In this document: positions 28,214-38,169 of the stretch, piece by piece
How positions within the stretch are numbered: position 1 is the stretch's first letter
How the letters are laid out: every line of letters begins with the position of its first letter
Assembly (NCBI RefSeq): GCF_026210795.1
Contig: NC_089437.1
Coordinates: 4,960,001-5,024,000, forward strand
DNA length: 64,000 bases
Origin: Rhizophagus irregularis
Lineage: Eukaryota; Glomeromycota; Glomeromycetes; Glomerales; Glomeraceae
Reading direction: 5' to 3'
Notes under the pieces: generated by a model
What the model was told of the DNA's origin: nothing
What the model saw: only the letters and a program-made list of their open reading frames with translations
Databases searched by the model: none
Position numbers and translations under genes: made by a program

Positions 28214-29623
28214 CTATTTATTGTATGATTGACTTTCTTCATAATCATAAAATCCTCTTCCAGTTTTTTTTCCTAGCCAACCAGCATCAACATATTTCTG
28301 TAATAGTACGGCAGGTCTATATTTAGAATCGCCAAGTTCTCTATGTAAAACTTTCATTATAGATAAACAGGTGTCCAAGCCAATAAGATCAGCCAAAGCT
28401 AATGGTCCCATCGGAGTATTTGTACCTAATCTCATTGTAGTATCAATATCATCACGTCTAGCAACCTTCTGTTCTAAAATTATCACTGCTTCATTAATAT
28501 ATGGCATTAATAATCTATTTGAGATGAATCCTGGAGCGTCTCCAGATATTGTATATGTTTTTTTCATAGATCTAGCCAATTTCTTTGTAACGTTAAGCGT
28601 GTGTTCAGAAGTAATCAACCCTGGAATAATTTCCACTAATCTCATTATCGGCACCGGATTCATAAAATGCATTCCAATTACCTATTATAAATTTTTTTTT
28701 AAAATTAATTCAAATTAATAATTGAACAATAACAAGATTAATTATCGCTTTTCGAGAATCCCAAGAATAACTTGACCCGGAATATAACCTTATCAGGCTT
28801 CTTTGTAGCGGCAGCTATTCCCGTGATGCCAATACTACTTGTATTAGAAGCTAATATAGTATTTTCATCTGTAACAAGATTCAATTCCGAGAATATTTTA
28901 CGTTTTGTATCCATATCCTCTACTACGGCTTCAATAATAAAATCTGCCGAAGATAAATCTGAAATTGATGTCGAAATTTCAATGCGTGATTTTGTATCGG
29001 TGGCTTGATCAGGCGTAATTCTTTCCTTTGAAATAGCTTTTTCAAGTAATCTTTCTAGATATTATATTGAGCAAAAAGTAACTTAATAATGTTAAAATGT
29101 CTTTTGTTATTTTTTACAAAATTTAAAGATTACTGACCTATGAAAGAAAATGCTTTATCAGCTTTTCTAGGATCTAAGTCGAATATCTTGACAGGCAATT
29201 TAGCGACATTAGCTGCCACATATGCAATACCCGTTCCCTAAATTTAGAAAGATATAATTTAATTTTTTTTTTTCATAATCAATTAAGTGAATAAATGAAA
29301 ATTAGATACCATTTGGCCTGCTCCAATTACACCAATTTGATTAATCCCATGATCCTTTTCGTATTATATCAAATAATTAAAAAATAAGTTTAAAATTAAT
29401 TAATTAATTTATAAATGTATTGCCTACGTTCGTAATTTTATCGGATAATGGCGGTACTGAATAATGAATGTGTGCCTAAACAAGAAAGTAAAGGTTAACC
29501 CAAAAGAATCACTTTCAAAAATGACAAGAAAATGTTTTTTACCTTTGTCAGTAGACTAAAATTTTTATTCTTTAAGGCAATACCAACTTGACCGAAAAAG
29601 ATATTTCTTTTAATATGAATCAT
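28214..29623 (-). CDS. Mitochondrial L-3-hydroxyacyl-CoA dehydrogenase
   Basis: Oxidises L-3-hydroxyacyl-CoA (or 3-hydroxybutyryl-CoA) to 3-ketoacyl-CoA with NAD+, the third step of beta-oxidation. Exons, in transcript order: 29,623-29,543; 29,475-29,428; 29,354-29,310; 29,237-29,138; 29,054-28,789; 28,681-28,214. All introns are GT-AG, 67-107 nt, and the joined frame is 335 codons without a stop. Residues 1-43 are basic and hydroxylated without acidic clusters ([19 protein letters not shown]), a probable mitochondrial presequence. The NAD-binding Rossmann motif is GAGQMG at 54-59. Ser164, His185, Glu197 and Asn235 match the spacing of the human HADH catalytic residues (S137, H158, E170, N208). 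The motif [14 protein letters not shown] surrounds the dyad, and the C-terminal domain ends GRGFYDYEE. The terminus SYNK is not a peroxisomal PTS1. Length suits the single-function HADH/PaaH family (about 290-315 aa plus presequence). I see no in-frame damage. It is divergent from ALG11, 1.7 kb away. Confidence 0.93.
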
Positions 29624-30214
29624 TTCTTATTTAAAGTAATTTTTTTTTTTATAACTTAGTGGCTAAGCCGAAATAAATAATGCAATTCTCAACAGGGGTT
29701 GGACGGGTTAGACGCTTAGTGGCTTGGCTATACGAATTATAGAAGTTATAGCAGGGGACCTGGTACTGCTGATCTTTTAGACAATCTTTTAGACTACACT
29801 GCCTGCCTACCTACACAAGCTATTGTGAAATTTAAAGTAAAACCCTACCGTCTCACCATTCTGAAAGCTAAAAAGGCGTAGCCCAACTTGTATAGGAAAC
29901 TCTAGAATAAAAATAATGATCCAAAACATACTCTATTAAAGAGTAAATCGAAATGATGTAATAAAAAATTTATTATAAAAACTAGTAAGTAATAATAATA
30001 ATACTTATTAATTATTACAGTATGGTTAATTTTATGGTTCCGAGTAACTAGTAAATTTCAACTACCGTAATTTTATATAAAAATACATTGTAATTCGCTA
30101 TTTAAATAATATTTGAACAATACTTTTTGTTATAATTTGCATAATTACTTCTTTTGATCAATCTATTAAGTGAATATCTTTTTCAGATTTAATGTAGTTA
30201 GTTTTGATGCTAAC

Positions 30215-30275
30215 CTATTAAATTAACAACAGTTTCTGATCCGCCTAATGTGGGATCGGGATCTAAATTTTTCAG
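30215..30275 (-). pseudogene. Isolated exon-like coding fragment
   Basis: On the minus strand a 61-nt block is bounded by an acceptor (ATTCCAG) and a donor (GTTAGC). It reads LKNLDPDPTLGGSETVVNLI in one frame, a non-biased residue mix unlike the surrounding sequence. I could not find convincing neighbouring exons or a family. It may be one surviving exon of a decayed gene or an exon of an unrecognised gene. Alternatively it is chance. Confidence 0.3.
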
Positions 30276-31185
30276 CTGGAATATTCATGCCAATTAAATA
30301 AAATAATTCACCGCCACCATGTAGAATTGTATTTAACACATTCACTTTACACCACAACTCCACAAGATACCTTCAAACTCTTTTGAGACGATAATCACGT
30401 CTCGTTGTTTTTAAGGAACAACGTTATTTAAAGAATATTACTAAAAACTACTAAAGATACCGAATTAAACATTATCTTGCGTATGATGATTTCCTCATTT
30501 CAATAATCTTCGCAAGTAGTAAAAGCTCTTTACTGATTACTTACGCAGGCTTTCTATATCATACCTACAATTTGCCAAAATCTTGGAAAATTAAAAGAAT
30601 TTATCTGAAATAATAACCAATAAATGATTTCCTTTCAAAATAGTAGATTTAATAAATATTTCCTCTTATAGATCTATTCCATCTAATAGTAATAAATTTC
30701 GGGCAAATTTGACCATAAACCTTTAAAGAGATTATCTATTTTTACATATAACGCTAATAGTATTAATATGAAAAAAAGAAAAACAAATGGAATGAGCAAA
30801 AATTACAAAATAACATAAAACAAACTGGTATTGGATTAACAGTAAATTTCGGCTAAAGTGCATTTAAAGCGCTCAAAGTAAATATTAACTTTTTTTTTAT
30901 TTATTTTATTTCTAGAAGAGTATCTATAACATTAACAGTATATATACATAAAGGAATACAGGGACTATTCAGGTTATTAGAATTGCGAATCTAATCCCAC
31001 AAAGTAGACTAAACAGTTATGCAAGACCTCACCCTTCGAACTAAATTATACTGGTAGGAAAACTACGCTACTACCAGCACTGAAAGTAAAGTAAATAAAT
31101 ATTAACTTCTAATGTTCTAATGATAAAGAATATCTGAATCGGGGTCTGCTGATCAGTCAAGGGTCCTGTTCGATGCAGATTTGTT

Positions 31186-31197
31186 GAGCCAATCAGA
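31186..31197 (+). promoter_or_regulatory. CCAAT-box candidate upstream of ALG11
   Basis: GAGCCAATCAGA lies about 130 bp upstream of the ALG11 start codon, a normal distance and context for a HAP/NF-Y-type CCAAT element. Sequence match only. Confidence 0.4.
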
Positions 31198-31323
31198 ATT
31201 TACTACGTCTAATCGTTGTCAAAAAGTCAACTTGGGTAATATTCTTTACAATCTTATATTTTTTTTCTTTTTTCTTTTCTTTTTAGTCTTTTAATAATTA
31301 ATGTTTTTTTTTCCTCTATAAAC

Positions 31324-33461
31324 ATGTTTAAATTCATATTCACATTATTTATTGGTTTTCTATTTATCATTTTTACTGTTTATAAACAATTCAAAAATCA
31401 AGCACAACAAAATCGTAAATTATTTTTTGAAAAATTACAATGGTCGAATCATAAGTCAGAATCAAGACCTTTAATAATTGGATTTTTTCATCCATATTGG
31501 TAAGTTTCTTTATTATGAAGGTAATTATTTTTATAAGTTATTGATCAATTATATTGTTGATGATATTCTTAAAATCTTATTTTTGATTACTTTAGCAATG
31601 CTGGAGGTGGAGGTGAAAGAGTATTATGGACCTCTATAAGAAGCATTCAGATAAAATACCAAAATGTGATTTGCGTTGTATATACAGGAGATACTGATGT
31701 AACAAAAGATGAGATTTTGGAGAAAGTTATGGTAAGTCAATAGTTCAAGGATAAGGTTCTTTTACATTATTATTAATTTTAATTACAATTCGAAATTATT
31801 AGTCCCGATTTAGCATCAAACTTAATCCAGAAAATTTATTCTTTGTCTTTTTGAATAAACGAAAATGGGTAGAGGATGTCAGGTAAAAACTGAAGATGAT
31901 ATTTTTGACTTGATGAATTACTATTTAAATAGATATTTAATCAATTATAAATAGATATCCTAGATTCACTTTATTAGGGCAGAGTCTTGGTTCAACAGTT
32001 CTTGGTTTCGAAGCCTTAAAAAAGCTTACACCAGATTTCTATTTTGATACTATGGGTTATGCATTTACATATCCTTTAGCTAAAAAAATGTTTGGATGCA
32101 AAGTTGGAGCTTACGTGCATTATCCAACTATAAGGTATTTTAATACTGTATACTATCCTATTTAAAATACTTGTTTTAAATGTTGAATTTTTTCTCTCCT
32201 TTTTATTTAATTTAGTTCAGATATGCTTAGTAAAGTTCAAGAAATGAGACCCGGATTTAATAATGATCAATTGATCGCCAGAAGTCGAATACTCAGCGCT
32301 GGAAAGATTCTGTATGTTTCAAAAATTTTTCAAAATCGAATATCACCTAAAATATTTTAATTCCTTATTCCTTTCTATAGATATTATCGAGTGTTTGCTT
32401 ATCTTTATTCGTTAGCAGGTTCATTTTCTGATATAGTAATGGTAAATTCAACTTGGACAAAGGGACATATAGATCAATTATGGGGGGTAAATAGCAAAAT
32501 AGTTTATCCTCCATGTGATACTGCTTCACTAACTAAATTACCTTTAGAAGACAGGCAAAGAACTATAGTTAGTGTTGCTCAATTCAGGTTTGTTGAATCT
32601 ATTTATTTTAAAAGATTGAAGCATTAAAAAATTTATTAGAAAATTTTTATTCTTCCTTATGCTAATAGACCGGAAAAGGATCATCAGCTTCAACTTCAAT
32701 CATTACGTTGCTTATTATCAAATTATCCAAATTTCCGGCAAGGACCGGAAAAAATTGAACTTGTATTAATAGGCGGTTCTCGTAATAAAGATGATGAAGA
32801 TAGGATACAAAAATTAAAAGAGTTATGTAAAACACTAGATATTGAGGTTAATATTTGTTATTAAAACATTTATTATCATCATTTCTTTCCCGTTTTAATA
32901 AGATATTTTTAATTGGCATTTATAGGATAATGTGACTTTTGAAATCAATGCAAGCTTTGAAAGGCTTGTTTATTGGCTTTCAAAAGCTAAAATTGGATTA
33001 CATACAATGTGGAACGAACATTTTGGAATTGTTGTCGTAGAATATATGGTATTTTAATATTAAAAAATTATTTTGTTTAATTAAATTTCTCACGAAAAAA
33101 AATGCTTATAAATATAATTTTGTTAGGCTGCAGGATTAATTCCAGTAGCTCATAATTCTGGTGGACCTAAAATGGATATTGTTATTCCATATAATGATAA
33201 TATAACAGGTTGGTAAAAAGAATATTTCATTAGTTTTTTCTGTTGTTTTTAATTTTAAATCTTTTATATTAAGGTTATCTTGCAAGTACACCGGAAGAAT
33301 TCGCAACAAAAATTGCCAATGTATTTTCTTTATCAGAAGAAGAATATAAGAATGTGCAAATTAATGCTAGGGAAAATGTAATAGGCAAATTTTCTGAAAG
33401 TGTATTTCAAGAATCAATATCAAATTTGCTGGGTCCTATTTTACAAGAAAATAATAATTAA
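31324..33461 (+). CDS. ALG11: GDP-Man:Man3GlcNAc2-PP-dolichol alpha-1,2-mannosyltransferase (ALG11)
   Basis: Adds the fourth and fifth mannoses to the lipid-linked oligosaccharide on the cytosolic face of the ER. Ten exons: 31,324-31,499; 31,596-31,731; 31,803-31,882; 31,955-32,134; 32,216-32,311; 32,381-32,587; 32,669-32,846; 32,926-33,048; 33,127-33,208; 33,274-33,461. Every intron is GT-AG, 65-96 nt, and the joined frame is 481 codons ending NNN-stop. A hydrophobic N-terminal anchor (about residues 3-20, [19 protein letters not shown]) is followed by the family signature [15 protein letters not shown] near 56-70. [14 protein letters not shown] and STWTKGHI come next, and the GT4 catalytic EX7E motif is E382-HFGIVVV-E390. 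The motif [19 protein letters not shown] follows directly. Length fits ALG11 (human about 490, yeast about 550). Each exon junction restores a conserved motif, so the model is strong. Confidence 0.96.
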
Positions 33462-34250
33462 TATAATTAAGTTATTTATTAATTAATTAAAGAAAGTAAA
33501 AATTTTATTTAATTTATTTAAAAAAAGAAAAAATTATTATTTATATAGAATCAATTTATATAGTTAGAATTTTTAGACTTTTGGCTTAATTTTAATCAAA
33601 ATAACGGGTGTTTAAAACCCTGGTTTCCAAAAAAGGTAATTTTTTATTAAATGTTGGTCGGAATTAAATTTAACGAAAAAACAAGTTAAATGTCAAAAAT
33701 AAACCTTACAAAACAGGCAAAAATACACTTATTGTATATTTCTTTTAAGTTATATTTAAACAAAATAATATTTAGAAATGATTTTTTTTTTAACAAAAAA
33801 CATTGTATAATTCCCATCTTCTGATGAATCTCCATTATAATTTTATATATATACAACTTTATTTTTTTAATAACAAAATAATATTTAAAATCAATAAATA
33901 TAAATTATTTGAATCATTTGAATCAGATCAATCAGATCATAAGGATTATAAATGATTAGCATTCACTATTTATACCAAAACTGCCATCTTGTAATTATAC
34001 CTGCCATTCATATTTATCCATATTAATGGGATTGAAAGAATCCCAAATTCCATTCCAATCCCAAATTCCAATTCCAAATCCTATATTCTATACAATCAAA
34101 ATAATTATGAATTTTTGATTTTTTTTCTTATATAAAACTTATTACTTTTGTTTAATCTTTTATAAAATATTTTCATGTGAAACAATTATAAAACCTAAGC
34201 TTTTTTTATTGATTTTTATTTTATTTATTTTTTTTTTATATTTAGAATTT
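33462..34250. other. ALG11 3' flank, no gene seen
   Basis: AT-rich sequence with probable ALG11 3' UTR at its start. No domain-bearing frame. Confidence 0.6.
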
Positions 34251-34251
34251 A

Positions 34252-34747
34252 TTAATTTTGACACAGCTTCATACAAAATAAGATAGTAACTATCATAATA
34301 CATGAAAATAGGTCAGCAACCCCGTTGTGCAATAAGAGATCATTATTAAACTTTGGTACAAATGTACCATCACACCAAAAAGAAAAATAGACATGGGAAA
34401 AAAAAACAATTAAAAAAAAACAAAAAATCCCATATACAAAAGCGACAACAAAATTAGCAAATATGTAAAATAGGGAAACAGTTAGTAATGAAGTCACGCT
34501 ACAATAACTTCTTTAGAACTTATCAAAATTCTCCTAGCTTTCTAAACATCAACCTTATTTCTGCTAGTATTGTAAACTTGTCAATGCCGCCCAAGGTCTT
34601 ATCTATATTCTTGATTTCCTTGGCCACCTTCTTCTTCTTACTCGACTGAGTGTTAGTATTTGTTATTCGAACCTTGGAGTCACCTTCTTGATTCACCTTC
34701 TGAGAGCATCTTCTTCTTTGTTTCAAGTTAAAGGTAAAATATTTCAT
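34252..34747 (-). pseudogene. Unrecognised coding-like remnant in two frames
   Basis: Two adjacent minus-strand frames have mixed, non-homopolymer codons. 34,747-34,523 encodes a basic segment (KQRRRCSQKVNQEGDSKVR, KKKKVAKEIKNIDKTLGGID) ending in RKLGEF. 34,497-34,252 encodes a hydrophobic segment (SLLTVSLFYIFANFVVAFVYG) that could span a membrane. Stops separate them. A repeated ~165-bp block lies directly upstream (34,804-34,970), suggesting this is part of a dispersed repeat rather than a host gene. I do not recognise the family. Confidence 0.35.
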
Positions 34748-34803
34748 TCAATCACCAGTAAATTCGTCCAAGCTAATTGATTTTTATTTTATTTTATTTT
34801 ATT

Positions 34804-34970
34804 TTTTTTTAATGATTTATATATGCTTTATTGATATTAAGTTTATATACCATACCAATAAATTATCATAAGCTATATCCACCCAGAAGGATGCAATCAT
34901 CAAAATACCAATACAAATAAAAATAAAAGTAAATAAAAATTATTGATACTATGTTTATTTATAAAAAAAA
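34804..34970. repeat. Dispersed repeat, copy 1
   Basis: Shares a continuous, highly similar block with 40,853-41,010 in the same orientation. Shared words include TATATGCTTTATTGATATTA, GGATGCAATCATCAAAATAC and AATACAAATAAAAATAAAAG. It reads like the end of a repeated element. Confidence 0.85.
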
Positions 34971-35149
34971 TTTTTTTTTTTTTTCCCATTCCTTTTCCTT
35001 TCAGAATTGATGAATTTAAATTCATAATAATGTTAGTCATGTTGTTATTAGATTTGCTATAACATTGTTAATAATATTTTTTGTTTTCTTATAAGCCCAA
35101 CTATACCACCAGTTATTACTAATCAGTAAGCACATCTGATCACGTATTG

Positions 35150-35345
35150 GGAAATTTTTTGGGGAAGCTACGATCTGCGCAGATTTTTAGAAATTATATC
35201 TGTGCGATCTTATATCTGGCAGAAACATTAGAGGAAAAATCCAATAAAAAACTGTGCAGATTTTATAAATAACAAATTCTACGCAGATTTTTAAATCGAA
35301 ATACCTCAGCAATTTTTTTCAGTAAAATCTGCGTCACAATAATAC
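35150..35345. repeat. CTGCGCAGATTTTT subterminal-type repeats
   Basis: Variants of CTGCGCAGATTTTTA (GATCTGCGCAGATTTTTAG, CTGTGCAGATTTTA, CTACGCAGATTTTTAA) occur about five times in both orientations within 200 bp. This is the organisation of hAT subterminal motifs. I could not define clean ends. Confidence 0.5.
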
Positions 35346-35639
35346 AAATTAATTTATTGCATTAATTACTAATTTATTTATATAATTAAAATTACTTTTT
35401 TATTATATATTAACAAGTTTACAAATACAATTGAAATCTATTACTAGTCATTGCTATTCATCATCTCTTTAGTGCACATTTACATGTTGTTAATGGTTTG
35501 GAATATTGTTCCAGTTGATTCGATTCCAACAAACAACGGAGACCTACAAATGAAAAAAAAATTTCAAGTTGAAGTTGAGTTTCAAATATATAATCCAGCA
35601 GTCCAGGATCTAAACATAAAAGAAATGATCATTAGTATA

Positions 35640-38060
35640 ATGATCATTAAAAAATAGAACTTTAAAGTATTTACCTTTGAAGTTCTTAAATACTTTAAAG
35701 TTCTTCATAATGGGAAACTGTAACCTAAAATAAAAGAAAAAAATGAACATTAGTATAATGTTCATTAAAGAAAGCAAAACAAAAAAGAACTTCAAAGTGT
35801 TTACCTTCGAAATTCTTCATCATTACAGTTCACCATTCTAAGGACTTTCAGCAAAATGTGAATCTGGAACCTAAAATAAAAGAAGAATGAACGTTAGTAA
35901 ACGTTTGTCAATAAAATTAAAAAAAAAAATTATTTTTTTTTGAAAGTTTGTTTTACCTTCAATGGAAGTCCGAAACTTGTTTTTCGGCTTTCTTTGCCTA
36001 AAAAAAAGAAGTACGAACGTTAGTGAACGTTCGTTTAAATAAAAAAAAAACTAAAAATTTGAAAGTTTTACCTTCGAAATTCCGTCCTAGAAGCGAAAAT
36101 CTACAAAAAATAAAACTGAAACGTTAGTTAACGTTTCATTTAAATAAAATAAAAAAAAAATAGAATTTCGAAGTATTATCTTCGAATTCTGTCTGGAAGC
36201 TGAAAACCTTAAAAAAAAGAATAAAAGAATGTTAGAAACGTTCTTTTATAAAGATAAAAAAAAATATAAGTTTTGTGACGAAAGTTCGTCACAAAACTTA
36301 CCATATTGAAGTTTTGAACTTTGGAGTACCGGAACTTATAAAATAAAATAAAAAAAACGTTAGAAATGTTCTTAATAAAATAAAAAAAATTTTTAAAGTT
36401 TTGCAATGAGACGTTATGAAACTTACCCTTTATTTGTTTCGGAAACCTATAAAGTACCGAAACCTACAAAAAAAAAAGAAAACTGAAACGCACATTAGAA
36501 ACGTTTCGTTTAAATAAAAAAAATCAGAATTTTGAAGTTTACCTTCGAAATTCTGTTCAGGAAGCGTCCAGAATGCCGCGTTCTTACAAAATACAAAATG
36601 AAACGTTAGAAAATGTTCATTAAATAAAATAATAAAAATTTTCGAAGGCTTTACCTTCGATATGAAAGTCCAGCTTGTTAATCAGCTTCCTTTAACTAAA
36701 ACAAAAGTAAATGAACGTTAGTTTAACGTTCATTATATTAATTAAAAAAATATATTTTTTTTTTTCAAAGGTTTTACCTTCGATATGGGAGCCCAGAACT
36801 CAGTTTCAGCTTCCTTTAACTAAAAAAAAAGACAAAACGTTAGTTAACGTTCGTCAATATAAATTAATTTTAAAAAATTGATTTTTTTTTTCGAAGGTTT
36901 GTTTTACCTTTGATATAGGAGCCTGGAACTCAGTTTCAGCTTCCTTTATCTAAAAAAAGTAAGATGAAATGTTAGTTAACATTCATCAATAAAGTTAATA
37001 AAAAAAAAAATTTTTTTTTTTCAAAGGTTTTACCTTCAAAGTAAAGTCCGAAGCTGTTTTTGGCGTCCAGAACCTATAAAATATAAAAACGAATATTAAT
37101 TAACATTCGTTAAATAATAATATAAAAAAATTGAAGGTATATATAGGTTTTACCTTTGAACTTTATCTTCGAAATTAACGTCCAGAGCTATTCTTTGGCG
37201 TCCAGGACCTATAAAATGTAAAAAAATGAACATAAGTTACGTTCGTTAAAATAAAATTAAAAAAAATAATTCGAAGGTAAAGTTTACCTTTGAAATTAGA
37301 GTCCGGTGTCATTCTTTGGCGTCCAGGATCTATAAAATGTAAAAATGAACGTAAATTAACGTTCATAGGTATAAATAAAATAAAAAAAATTCAGAGGTAA
37401 ATTTTACTTTCAAAATAAATGTCCAGAATCGTTCTTCGGCGTCTAGGACCTATAATCGAACGTTAGCAACGTTCGTTAGATAACTTAATTAAAAAAGTTA
37501 TTCGAAGGTCTTATACCTTCGAAATAAATGTCCGGAGTTGTACTTTGGCTTCCAGGACTTAAAAATATAAAAAATGAATATTAGTGGCGTTCGTTAAATA
37601 AAAAAATTATTTTTTTAAAATAAATTAAGTTTCGGAAGTAAGCATACCTCTGAATTCCAAAAATTTTCAATAAATTCCATTCAGAACCTATATAATATAA
37701 TAAAAAAATTATTTTTTTTTTGAAAATAAATTAAGATTCAGAGGTAAGCATACCTCTGAATTCTAAAATCTTTGATAGGTTCCATCTGGAACCTATATAA
37801 TATAATAAAAAATTATTATTTTTTTTTAAAATAAATTAAAGATTCAGAAGTTAATATATCTCCGAATTTTAAAATCATTGATAAGTTCCATCCGGAATCT
37901 ATATAATATAAAAAAAAATATTTTTTTTTAAAAAATAAATTAGATTTCGGAGTAATGATACTCCGAATTCCAAACTAAATTATCGATAGGTTTCATCCGT
38001 AACCTATATAATATAAAAAAATTTTTTTTTCTTTTTTTTTCTAAAAACAATTAAAGTTTC
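35640..38060 (-). repeat. Tandem array of ~115-bp exon-intron-like units (array 1)
   Basis: About 20 diverged units in one orientation. Read on the minus strand, most units have a T-rich tract ending in TTTAG/TATAG/GTAG, a 29-66 nt block, then a GTAAAA/GTAAGT/GTATGC donor. Example blocks: 36,949-36,908 and 36,819-36,778, both exactly 42 nt, read IKEAETEFQAPISK and LKEAETEFWAPISK (12/14 identical). The intron-like interval between them is 88 nt. Each unit carries two palindromes: one straddles the donor (for example 36,642-36,660 and 37,741-37,760) and one, of ACGTTAGTTAACGT type, lies inside the intron-like part. Some units have lost a donor, have shifted block length, or carry stops, so a single intact spliced gene is unlikely today. 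It may instead be a satellite core of a transposon whose splice-like ends are coincidental. Confidence 0.8.
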
Positions 38061-38169
38061 AGACATGCGTCTGGTCCCCTAATGATCAACTTTGGCAATT
38101 TCCATATCATCAATTATTATCATATTATCTATTCTGGATGTGCACAAATAAGCCACATCACGATACCAT

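Larger units (their letters stand above)
29624..31323. other. Divergent intergenic region between the dehydrogenase and ALG11 genes
   Basis: This 1.7-kb span is less A/T-monotonous than the rest of the non-coding sequence. It contains CTTAGTGGCT repeated at about 29,657 and 29,715, GC-richer blocks at 29,690-29,900 and 30,960-31,080, and one exon-like segment (separate entry). The GC-richer blocks could be old SINE-like or transposon pieces, but I could not find complete pol III boxes or terminal repeats. Promoters for both flanking genes must lie at its two ends. Confidence 0.45.

Noticed and set aside
28371-29008. Plus-strand open frames opposite the dehydrogenase gene
   Set aside because: Antisense shadows of the exons of the minus-strand HADH gene.
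29657-31080. tRNA-derived SINE candidates in the GC-richer blocks
   Set aside because: Weak box A-like and box B-like words (for example GTTCGAAGGGTG on the minus strand near 31.04 kb) lack correct spacing and a tail; not supportable.
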